Shown: piece after piece, positions 1 to 5,073 of the stretch
Numbering within the stretch: the first letter of the stretch is position 1
How the letters are laid out: every line of letters begins with the position of its first letter
Source: Candidatus Dojkabacteria bacterium UBA5209
GTDB lineage: Bacteria; Patescibacteriota; Dojkabacteria; SC72
Reading direction: 5' to 3'
Assembly: GCA_002412645.1 (NCBI GenBank)
Contig: DHVL01000007.1
Location: 1-5,073, forward strand
DNA: 5,073 nucleotides
Translations under genes and position numbers: made by a program
The notes under the pieces: model-generated
What the model was told of the DNA's origin: nothing
The model's input: only the letters and a program-made list of their open reading frames with translations
Database searches by the model: none

Positions 1-322
1 TTCCTTTAATACTTACATTAGATCCGGCAGTGAATATATTTCCATATGTACTACCACTAATACTTACTGTATTACCAAATGAGTAAAGGTCTCCTGTAAT
101 GGTTCCATCTACTGTTATATTTTGTCCAAAGATTATTACATCTCCATCTACTACTCCTTTTATCATTACATTGTCTCCTACAATGTATATGTCATCTTCT
201 ACTATGGATTCTGCATCTAATATGTAATCTCCTTCATGGAATTGTGCTGCTTGTATATATATTGGTGATATTGCAGATATTAATACTGCTAATATTGGTA
301 TTAAGAAATATTTCTTTATCAT
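1..322 (-). CDS. Exported bactofilin-like beta-helix protein, N-terminal 107 residues (runs off the left edge)
   Basis: Reading the minus strand from the ATG at 322-320 gives an open frame of 107 residues with no stop before the window edge, so the C-terminus is missing. Residues 1-26 look like a signal peptide: MIKK, then a hydrophobic stretch (about 6-23), then a plausible signal peptidase I site around IQA-A-Q (25/26). From residue 49 the chain repeats every 17 residues: turns start at Gly49, Gly66, Gly83 and Gly100, each shaped like G-x-N-V-x-I-x-G-x-x-x-G-D/N-hydrophobic. That is the pattern of a parallel beta-helix of the bactofilin (polymer-forming) type, whose turns have about this length. 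Classical bactofilins are cytoplasmic scaffold polymers; here the leader implies a surface or membrane-attached form. Bacterial families annotated 'polymer-forming cytoskeletal' include such exported versions, often with C-terminal membrane segments that would lie outside this window. No clear ribosome binding site precedes the ATG. Function beyond a structural role is unknown. Confidence 0.8.
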   Translation of the reverse strand, partial: MIKKYFLIPILAVLISAISPIYIQAAQFHEGDYILDAESIVEDDIYIVGDNVMIKGVVDGDVIIFGQNITVDGTITGDLYSFGNTVSISGSTYGNIFTAGSNVSIKG

Positions 323-397
323 TTGAATGAAGGAATTAAAAAGTTATTCTTCATTTAAAATATATCATATATTTAAGAAAAATATATATGAACTTTG

Positions 398-426
398 TTG
401 TTTTAGAAAGTTTTGCTTAGTAAAAT
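398..426 (+). promoter_or_regulatory. Candidate promoter for the toxin-antitoxin-like pair
   Basis: A TTGTTT (398-403) and a TAAAAT (421-426) are separated by 17 bases, acceptable for a sigma70-type promoter. Transcription would begin about 432-435, at or next to the ATG at 435, so the message would be leaderless or nearly so. The whole 323-434 spacer is very AT-rich, so such matches arise easily by chance; this is a weak call. Confidence 0.25.
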
Positions 427-434
427 ATATTACT

Positions 435-611
435 ATGAAGAAATATATATTAAAGAAGAAAAAGAGTATTAATACAGTAAAAGATTCTAATGGAAGAGTT
501 TTTGAGAAGAAAGGTAAACCTTTGTTTGATCTTTGGGAATCTATGATTATTGCAGAGCCTAGATTTAAGGACAGTAGTACTTACTTCTACAAAGAGAGAA
601 GGAAAAGATGA
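435..611 (+). CDS. Small basic protein, candidate antitoxin of the PIN-domain toxin
   Basis: This is a 58-residue protein beginning MKKYILKKKK, rich in Lys/Arg at both ends, with a more ordinary middle (NTVKDSNGRVFEKKGKPLFD, then LWES and EPRFKDSS). The frame is open further upstream to an ATG at 327, but that extension reads like chance translation of AT-rich spacer (many Phe, Tyr, Ile and Cys) and nearly touches the start of the divergent gene, so I chose the ATG at 435. No Shine-Dalgarno precedes it; a leaderless start is possible. Its TGA stop overlaps the ATG of the PIN gene in an ATGA (608-611), a sign of translational coupling and the usual place for an antitoxin gene. I do not recognise a ribbon-helix-helix, AbrB, Phd or MerR DNA-binding fold in it, so the antitoxin role rests on position, size and charge only. 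It could instead be an unrelated small protein. Confidence 0.55.
   Translation: MKKYILKKKKSINTVKDSNGRVFEKKGKPLFDLWESMIIAEPRFKDSSTYFYKERRKR
599..603 (+). promoter_or_regulatory. Ribosome binding site of the PIN-domain gene
   Basis: AAGGA inside a purine-rich run, four bases before the ATG at 608. The spacing is short, but this is one of only two genes in the window with a recognisable Shine-Dalgarno. It supports initiation at 608 in addition to coupling with the upstream gene. Confidence 0.45.
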
Positions 612-976
612 ATGGGTATATCCTTGACAGTAGTTTTTTGAGTGCTTTTTTCAATGAGAGTGATGTTAATCATTCTAAAGCAAAGGATATTGTTAAGAGA
701 ATGAACAGGGTTCTTCCAATATTAATTCCTTCTGTAGTGTTTGCAGAGATATCTAGAATACCCGTAAAGAGTTTAAGAGAGAGGGTTGTATATAACTGTC
801 TTAATATTGTAGATATGGTTGTATATTTAGAAGATACTCTTTTGGAGGAGTATTTAGATTTCTCAAAGAGAATGACTCTTCGTTCCACTGCTATTGATTC
901 TATGTTACTTTTCTTTTCCTTCTTCTATGGTTGTAAGTTGGTTACATTTGATAAAGGGTTGAGAAGATTAGTATAA
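608..976 (+). CDS. PIN-domain ribonuclease, VapC-like toxin
   Basis: This 122-residue protein is the typical length of a single PIN domain. It carries the expected acidic metal-binding residues in order: Asp7 in the N-terminal strand (YILDSSFL), Glu47 (VFAEI), Asp97 (AIDSMLL) and Asp115 in the closing strand (LVTFDKGL). These would hold Mg/Mn for endoribonuclease activity, so the active site looks intact. VapC-type PIN toxins cut tRNA or rRNA and are held in check by a partner encoded just upstream; here a small basic protein gene overlaps the start by four bases, matching that arrangement. It could instead be a PIN nuclease with a housekeeping role in RNA turnover, since the partner is not a recognised antitoxin family. 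The stop is TAA at 974-976 and the next gene's likely start lies 30 bases on, so co-transcription with the glycosyltransferase is possible. The fold call is firm; toxin status is inferred. Confidence 0.82.
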   Translation: MNGYILDSSFLSAFFNESDVNHSKAKDIVKRMNRVLPILIPSVVFAEISRIPVKSLRERVVYNCLNIVDMVVYLEDTLLEEYLDFSKRMTLRSTAIDSMLLFFSFFYGCKLVTFDKGLRRLV

Positions 977-1006
977 TTGGGGGTAAATAAAGTTATTCTT
1001 ACAAGT

Positions 1007-1954
1007 ATGAAATTAACGATATACATGCCAGCATTAAATGAAGCAGAGGGTATTGGTGATGTAATTAGGTCTTTACCTAAAGAGATAGAGGGGATAGATG
1101 AGGTTAAGATATTGGTTGTAGATGATGGTAGTACAGATGATACTGCTAAGATTGCTAAAGAAAGTGGTGCTGATGTAGTTAGTCATGGTTTTAATAAAGG
1201 GGTAGGTAGTGCATTTCAGAGTGCAGTACAGTATTCATTAGAGAATGGTGTAGATATATTGGTTAGTATTGATGCTGATAGGCAGTTTAATAGTGATCAG
1301 ATACCTCATATCATTAAACCCATACTCAACAAAGAGGCTGATATGGTTACTGGTAATAGGTTTGCTAATGGTATTCCAGAGAATATGCCAAAGAGTAAGT
1401 ATTGGGGTAATGAACAGATGTCTAAACTAATATCTTTAATTAGTGGTCAGAGGTTTAGGGATGTATCTTGTGGTTTTAGGGCATACAACAGAGAGGCTTT
1501 ATTGAGATTAAATTTGTTTGGTGCTTTTACATATACTCAAGAGAGTATTTTAGATATGGTTTTTAAGGGTTTAAGGGTAGTAGAGTTTCCTGTAGATGTA
1601 ATATATTTTAAGGAGAGGAAGTCTAGGGTAGCGGGTAGTATTGTTAAGTATGCTTTTAGAACATCAAATATCATTTTAAGTACACTTAGGGATTACAAAC
1701 CTATGGTTTTCTTTGGTGGTATGGGTGGTGTATTAATATCTATCGGTTTATTAATGGAGATATTTTTAGGTATATTCTTTTTAATATCAGGGAATTTTAC
1801 TCCTTTTAAATTCGTTGGTTTTATGGGTTTTGGATTCTTAGTATTTGGTTTACTGTTAATAATAGTAGGACTACTTGCAAATATGTTTAACAGAGTAAGA
1901 GTTAATCAAGAGAAAATACTTTATGAATTAAAGAAAGAGAGGTATGACGACTAA
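1007..1954 (+). CDS. Family 2 glycosyltransferase with C-terminal membrane anchor (polyprenyl-phosphate sugar transferase type)
   Basis: The protein has 315 residues from the ATG at 1007. The frame opens earlier at a TTG (977) abutting the previous stop, but MKLTIYMPALNEAEG is the standard start of this family and the ten extra residues look non-native, so I prefer 1007; no Shine-Dalgarno is visible for it. The GT-A catalytic domain covers about 1-225: nucleotide-binding strand IYMPALNE (5-12), VVDDGSTDDT (37-46), and the metal-binding DAD motif (89-91) within SIDADRQF. The GNRFANG (116-122) and VSCGFRAYNREAL (153-165) stretches are typical of DPM1-like members. Two hydrophobic segments follow at about 233-261 and 266-291, then a charged tail, as in enzymes that move a sugar from a nucleotide donor to polyprenyl phosphate on the cytoplasmic face. 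Donor and acceptor cannot be told from sequence. Arg codons here are mostly AGG, while the dehydrogenase gene downstream prefers AGA. Confidence 0.88.
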   Translation: MKLTIYMPALNEAEGIGDVIRSLPKEIEGIDEVKILVVDDGSTDDTAKIAKESGADVVSHGFNKGVGSAFQSAVQYSLENGVDILVSIDADRQFNSDQIPHIIKPILNKEADMVTGNRFANGIPENMPKSKYWGNEQMSKLISLISGQRFRDVSCGFRAYNREALLRLNLFGAFTYTQESILDMVFKGLRVVEFPVDVIYFKERKSRVAGSIVKYAFRTSNIILSTLRDYKPMVFFGGMGGVLISIGLLMEIFLGIFFLISGNFTPFKFVGFMGFGFLVFGLLLIIVGLLANMFNRVRVNQEKILYELKKERYDD

Positions 1955-2901
1955 TACTCTTCTCTAATTGCATATGTCTTTCTCTCTCCATTCTCATGAT
2001 ATGACCTTAGTATTAATTCCCCAAGAAGACCAAAGGAAAAAAATTGTGTACCCATGATTAATCCAAATACAGTGATTAAGAGTAATGGATTCTCTGTTAA
2101 GTCTGCTTGATTTACCACTTTTTCTACTACAGCAGCTACAAAACTAATTGCACTAATGAAGTATGTAAGCAGAGCTAAAGGACCCATAAATTGAATAGGG
2201 GTTTTTCTTCTCATTGTTAAGAACTTAACATTCAAAATATCAAATATTACTGTTAATGTTCTACCAAATCCATATTTACTCTTGCCATGCTCTCTTTTCT
2301 GATGAAATACCTCTACCTCGCCAATCTTAGCCCCATACATTCCTAAGAGGTAAGACATAAAACGGTGTAATTCTCCGTAAAGTCTAATATCTTTCATAAT
2401 GGAAGCCTTAACTACCTTCACCATACAACCTGTATCATGAATACCTAAATCTCCAAACGCTACCTTCATCATTTTGTTTGCAGCAAGTGAAGGAAGTCTC
2501 CTAATTACATTTCCACTCCATCTGTTTTTTCTCCAACCGACTACTGCATCTAGATCATCTTTTTCTAGCTTCTTTAGCATTTTTAAGAAATCAGCAGGAT
2601 CATTCTGGTTATCTCCATCTATTGTTGCAATATATTGCCCATCCGCCCTATCAATCCCTGCCATTAATGCACCACTTTGGCCAGTTCTACTCATCAACCT
2701 AATTGCATGTATATTTGTATCTTTAAGACATGCTTTCTTAAGTACATCCTTTGTAGCATCATCACTACCATCATCTACCCAGAGTACCTCGTAATCAATC
2801 TTTCCTTTAAGTCCTTTTCTAATCCTGTCATTTACCAAAGGAATATTCTCTTCCTCATTGTAGGCAGGTATCACTATCGACAGTTTTGGTTTGTTGAACA
2901 T
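1951..2901 (-). CDS. Family 2 glycosyltransferase, polyprenyl-phosphate sugar transferase (DPM1/ArnC/GtrB-like), two C-terminal membrane segments
   Basis: The protein has 316 residues from the ATG at 2901. The frame is open upstream to an ATG at 2928 and a TTG at 2958, but MFNKPKLSIVIPAYNEEEN is the usual start and the candidate promoter lies inside those extensions. The GT-A domain shows IPAYNEEEN (11-19), WVDDGSDD (41-48), the metal-binding DGD (95-97) in TIDGDNQNDP, DTGCMVK (156-162), GELHRFM (176-182) and REHGKSKYG (203-211). These are hallmarks of enzymes that transfer glucose, mannose, aminoarabinose or similar sugars to undecaprenyl or dolichyl phosphate. Two hydrophobic stretches (about 236-258 and 272-297) anchor it in the membrane, and the end (GELILRSYHE, then a charged tail with TYAIREEY) is family-typical. 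It is distantly related to the plus-strand glycosyltransferase it meets tail to tail, but too different to be a recent duplicate. The lipid-linked sugar would be used by a membrane GT-C enzyme or flippase not in the window. Sugar specificity is unknown. Confidence 0.9.
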   Translation of the reverse strand: MFNKPKLSIVIPAYNEEENIPLVNDRIRKGLKGKIDYEVLWVDDGSDDATKDVLKKACLKDTNIHAIRLMSRTGQSGALMAGIDRADGQYIATIDGDNQNDPADFLKMLKKLEKDDLDAVVGWRKNRWSGNVIRRLPSLAANKMMKVAFGDLGIHDTGCMVKVVKASIMKDIRLYGELHRFMSYLLGMYGAKIGEVEVFHQKREHGKSKYGFGRTLTVIFDILNVKFLTMRRKTPIQFMGPLALLTYFISAISFVAAVVEKVVNQADLTENPLLLITVFGLIMGTQFFSFGLLGELILRSYHENGERKTYAIREEY

Positions 2902-2929
2902 AGATTCATGGATATAATTAATTACCATA

Positions 2930-2958
2930 TTTTTACCACATTTAAACAATTTTCTCAA
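2930..2958 (-). promoter_or_regulatory. Candidate promoter for the minus-strand glycosyltransferase
   Basis: On the minus strand, TTGAGA (2958-2953) and TAAAAA (2935-2930) are 17 bases apart. Transcription would start near 2923, giving a leader of about 22 bases before the ATG at 2901 and placing the alternative ATG at 2928 upstream of the transcript. The -10 match is poor, so this is tentative. Confidence 0.3.
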
Positions 2959-2960
2959 AA

Positions 2961-2989
2961 TTGAAACATGTATCCCAAATGTATATACT
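2961..2989 (+). promoter_or_regulatory. Promoter for the dehydrogenase-methyltransferase operon
   Basis: TTGAAA (2961-2966) and TATACT (2984-2989) are separated by exactly 17 bases, a good match to a bacterial sigma70-type promoter and the best in the window. The transcript would start near 2996, about 25 bases before the ATG at 3021. If the organism were archaeal, the TATATA at 2982-2987 could instead serve as a TATA box with a near-leaderless start. Confidence 0.5.
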
Positions 2990-3020
2990 CTAGGAGTTTA
3001 ACTTCAAGATATTCGAATAT

Positions 3021-4406
3021 ATGAAGATAGCGATAATTGGTACTGGATATGTAGGATTAACACTTTCAACATTACTTGCAAGAGTAGGATACAAAACATA
3101 CTGTATTGATGTAGATAAAAAGAAGATTGACACTATTAAAAAAGGAAAGTCTCACTTTTACGAATTAGGTTTAGATACATTAGTAAAGTACGGTATTGAT
3201 AGTGGTAATTTAATACCTACACTAGATTACAAAGAAGGATTAAGTGATGTAGATGTAGTATTTCTTTCAGTAGGAACTCCTAGTGGCCCTGATGGTGGTT
3301 TTGATCTTACATACATCTTTGAAGCAGTAGAGGGTGCAGCTAAATATGTAAAAGATGGAACAGTATTTGTACAAAGAAGTACAGTTCCTGTAGGTACTGG
3401 TAAGGAAGCAGTAAAAAGAATTAAAAAGGTAAATCCTAAACTTAAGTTTACATACCTCTCCTCTCCAGAATTCTTAAGAGAGGGTGCAGCAGTACTAGAT
3501 TCAATTGTTCAAGATCGTATTGTAATTGGTGGTGATGATGAGAAAGCAAAGGATTTAATATTTAAGATATTTGAGAAGATAGAGTTTCTTTCAGAGGAAA
3601 TAATTAGTAAGAATCCAGAGATTAGTATGTATGCTAATAACAATATGTTTAACAATAATCACTCTGAAGTAGAATTTAAAAATAAGTGTATGAGTACAAA
3701 ATTAGAGAGTGCAGAATTAATAAAAGTATGTGCTAATACAATGTTAGCTATGAAAATATCATATGCTAATAATATTGCAAGAATATGTGACAAAGTAGAT
3801 GCTAATATTACAGAAGTAATGGATGGTGTAGGTATGGATAGGAGAATCAATAGATCCTTCCTTTATGCTGGTATTGGTTTCGGTGGCGGTTGCTTTCCAA
3901 AAGATGTTAAGGGATTAATAAGATCATTAGAGGAACATGATGTAGATGCTTCTCTTTTTAAAGCAGTAATGCAAGTTAATATGGAACAAGTAGATTTTGT
4001 AATACAGAAAATTAAAGATATGGGTACACCTAAAAAGAGTAAAGTAGGAGTACTTGGTCTTTCATTTAAACCAGGTACTAGTGATATGAGGGTATCTCCT
4101 GCAGGTAGACTATGTAAAGCGTTAGTAAAAGAGGCTTACACAGTAGTAGGGTATGATCCTCAAGCTATTGAAGAGGCACAGATAGAGTTTCCTCAAGAGA
4201 AAGGGTTAGAGTATTCAGAGAGTATAGAGGATGTATTTAGGGATAGTGAGATAGTAGTAGTAGCTACTGATTGGCCTGAGTTTAAGGAATTAGATTTTAA
4301 ATCTCTTTCTACCCTTATGAAAGAAAAAAGACTTTTAGATGCTAGGAATTTCTTAGATATACAAGAAATGAGTAAGATATTTAAATTTGAGAATTTAGGG
4401 GCATAA
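3021..4406 (+). CDS. ugd: UDP-glucose 6-dehydrogenase (UDP-sugar dehydrogenase family)
   Basis: This 461-residue cytosolic enzyme oxidises UDP-glucose to UDP-glucuronate with two NAD+, feeding surface polysaccharide synthesis. The N-terminal Rossmann domain has GTGYVGL (7-13) and the NAD-ribose acid at Asp30 (CIDVD). Further family marks are SVGTPSGPDG (83-92), QRSTVPVGTG (118-127), SSPEFLREG (147-155, with Glu150), ESAELIKVCANT (229-240, with Lys235 and Asn239), GFGGGCFPKD (286-295, catalytic Cys291, Lys294, Asp295) and SFKPGTSDMR (348-357) opening the C-terminal UDP-binding domain; ATDWPEF (415-421) is also typical. All catalytic residues are present. An insert rich in Asn, at about 195-224, sits just before the ESAELIK helix and makes the protein slightly longer than the usual 430-450. 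Related UDP-sugar dehydrogenases (UDP-GlcNAc or UDP-ManNAc) cannot be fully excluded. The ATG lacks a close Shine-Dalgarno; an AGGAG at 2992-2996 is too far away. A good promoter lies upstream, and the methyltransferase gene follows two bases after the stop. Confidence 0.92.
   Translation: MKIAIIGTGYVGLTLSTLLARVGYKTYCIDVDKKKIDTIKKGKSHFYELGLDTLVKYGIDSGNLIPTLDYKEGLSDVDVVFLSVGTPSGPDGGFDLTYIFEAVEGAAKYVKDGTVFVQRSTVPVGTGKEAVKRIKKVNPKLKFTYLSSPEFLREGAAVLDSIVQDRIVIGGDDEKAKDLIFKIFEKIEFLSEEIISKNPEISMYANNNMFNNNHSEVEFKNKCMSTKLESAELIKVCANTMLAMKISYANNIARICDKVDANITEVMDGVGMDRRINRSFLYAGIGFGGGCFPKDVKGLIRSLEEHDVDASLFKAVMQVNMEQVDFVIQKIKDMGTPKKSKVGVLGLSFKPGTSDMRVSPAGRLCKALVKEAYTVVGYDPQAIEEAQIEFPQEKGLEYSESIEDVFRDSEIVVVATDWPEFKELDFKSLSTLMKEKRLLDARNFLDIQEMSKIFKFENLGA
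4397..4401 (+). promoter_or_regulatory. Ribosome binding site of the methyltransferase gene
   Basis: AGGGG sits seven bases before the ATG at 4409, inside the last codons of the dehydrogenase gene. The good spacing fixes the methyltransferase start and supports its translation from the shared message. Confidence 0.5.
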
Positions 4407-4408
4407 TT

Positions 4409-5050
4409 ATGAAATATCAAGTGCAGGTTCCCAAGGAGCATTACTACAAAGGGTATGATAGCCTTTCAAGATTCTCTTCTTATTATTATCAAATAGAAAC
4501 AGCCATATCTGTTAATCCTAAAAAGATCTTAGAAATAGGAGTTGGTAATAAAACAGTATCTAATTATCTTAAAGAAAGAGGATTAGATGTTAAAACATTC
4601 GATTTTGATAAAGAATTGAATCCAGATATTGTCGGTGATATGAGAGATATGTATATGATAAAAGATAAATCTTACGACTTGGTTATGGCTTGCGAGGTTT
4701 TAGAACATTTACCTTGGGAAGAGATAGATAAAGCTTTAAAGGAGTTAAATAGGGTGTCTAGTAAATATGTTATTGTTGCAATGCCTTGGTCTGGCTGGTC
4801 CTTTAATATAAATATAACCTTCCCTTATATAAAGAAAATTTTTAAAAGAGATTATTTTAATTTCGGATTTGTAATACCAAGGTTTTATGCAAATGTTAAG
4901 TGGAGGGGAGAACATTATTGGGAAATTGGTTCTAAAGATTTTCCCTTATCAAACGTTAGAAAAAAACTCAGAAAGTATTTCATTCTGGAGAATGATTTCC
5001 AAAATCCTTTAAACAGATATCATCATTACTTTGTATTAAAGAAAAAATAA
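4409..5050 (+). CDS. SAM-dependent methyltransferase, class I
   Basis: This is a 213-residue protein with the core of a class I (Rossmann-like) methyltransferase of the Methyltransf_11 kind. Motif I is KILEIGVGNKTVSNYL (39-54), a variant of the E-x-G-x-G SAM-binding loop. An acidic end of strand 2 follows at TFDFD (63-67), then DIVGDMRD (73-80) for the adenine pocket and DLVMACEVLEHLP (90-102), the motif IV/post-IV signature with its E-x-L-E-H. RVSSKYVIVAMP (115-126) is strand 5. The C-terminal part (about 127-213) is rich in Phe, Tyr, Trp and Lys/Arg, and probably makes the substrate pocket; there is no clear membrane segment, though its basic, aromatic character could favour peripheral membrane contact. 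The gene is two bases behind the dehydrogenase gene with a good ribosome binding site, so both belong to one operon. That suggests methylation of a sugar, uronic acid or lipid in the same surface glycan pathway, but the substrate cannot be read from sequence. Confidence 0.85.
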   Translation: MKYQVQVPKEHYYKGYDSLSRFSSYYYQIETAISVNPKKILEIGVGNKTVSNYLKERGLDVKTFDFDKELNPDIVGDMRDMYMIKDKSYDLVMACEVLEHLPWEEIDKALKELNRVSSKYVIVAMPWSGWSFNINITFPYIKKIFKRDYFNFGFVIPRFYANVKWRGEHYWEIGSKDFPLSNVRKKLRKYFILENDFQNPLNRYHHYFVLKKK

Positions 5051-5073
5051 TTTTTAATCTAAATACATATGAA

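Noticed and set aside
303..316. Perfect 14-base palindrome AAGAAATATTTCTT
   Set aside because: It lies inside codons 3-7 of the bactofilin-like gene, is almost entirely A/T, and occurs once; chance is enough to explain it.
327..434. Upstream extension of the antitoxin candidate from an ATG at 327
   Set aside because: The extra 36 residues are rich in Phe, Tyr, Ile and Cys as expected from translated AT-rich spacer, have no ribosome binding site, and would begin five bases from the divergent gene's start.
435..611. Alternative genetic code with TGA read as Gly, as in some candidate phyla
   Set aside because: No conserved Gly is encoded by TGA in any gene here; the only TGA at a gene end is the stop at 609-611, and reading through it gives an implausible extension.
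977..1006. TTG start of the first glycosyltransferase directly after the PIN gene stop
   Set aside because: The family normally begins at the MKLTIYMPALNE stretch; the ten extra residues have no counterpart and no well-spaced Shine-Dalgarno. Coupled TTG initiation is not fully excluded.
1937..1961. Imperfect hairpin around the two overlapping stop codons (about 8 pairs with a bulge)
   Set aside because: The stem is weak and AT-rich, with a G-T pair and no T-run on either side, so it does not make a convincing bidirectional terminator.
2902..2958. Longer N-terminus of the minus-strand glycosyltransferase from TTG 2958 or ATG 2928
   Set aside because: It adds 9 to 19 residues not typical of the family and overlaps the candidate promoter.
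5041..5073. A-run/T-run hairpin after the methyltransferase and an ATG at 5069 near the window end
   Set aside because: The stem would be only five A-T pairs, and two codons of possible frame are too little to call a terminator or a new gene.

Overview
The window is AT-rich, roughly one third G+C by eye. Its codon use leans on ATA for Ile and AGA/AGG for Arg (CGN Arg codons are nearly absent), and its genes are tightly packed, many without a good Shine-Dalgarno sequence. With the protein types present, this fits a small-genome candidate-phyla-radiation (Patescibacteria) bacterium best. A DPANN-type archaeon is a weaker alternative, because AT-rich TATA-like boxes and leaderless starts could also be read that way. 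Stop codons fit the standard bacterial code. I see no rRNA, tRNA, CRISPR array or insertion sequence.

Layout. At the left edge, on the minus strand, is the N-terminal part of an exported bactofilin-like beta-helix protein with an exact 17-residue repeat (1-322). Divergent from it is a two-gene plus-strand unit: a small basic protein of unknown family (435-611) whose stop overlaps the start of a VapC-like PIN-domain nuclease (608-976), in the usual arrangement of a type II toxin-antitoxin pair. Thirty bases on is a membrane-anchored family 2 glycosyltransferase (1007-1954). It meets a second, minus-strand family 2 glycosyltransferase of the polyprenyl-phosphate sugar transferase type (1951-2901) tail to tail, with overlapping stops. 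A 119-bp divergent spacer with two candidate promoters then leads into a UDP-glucose 6-dehydrogenase gene (3021-4406), followed 2 bases later by a SAM-dependent methyltransferase (4409-5050).

How the genes may work together. The dehydrogenase would make a UDP-uronic acid (UDP-glucuronate most likely). The two glycosyltransferases would put sugars onto polyprenyl phosphate or a lipid-linked glycan at the membrane, and the methyltransferase may methylate a sugar or lipid. This looks like part of a cell-surface glycan locus, with the toxin-antitoxin-like pair inserted beside it. The pathway link is inferred from families and proximity, not shown directly. I found no clear sign of a wholly new system; the most interesting points are the unrecognised antitoxin candidate, the exported bactofilin-like protein and the Asn-rich insert in the dehydrogenase.
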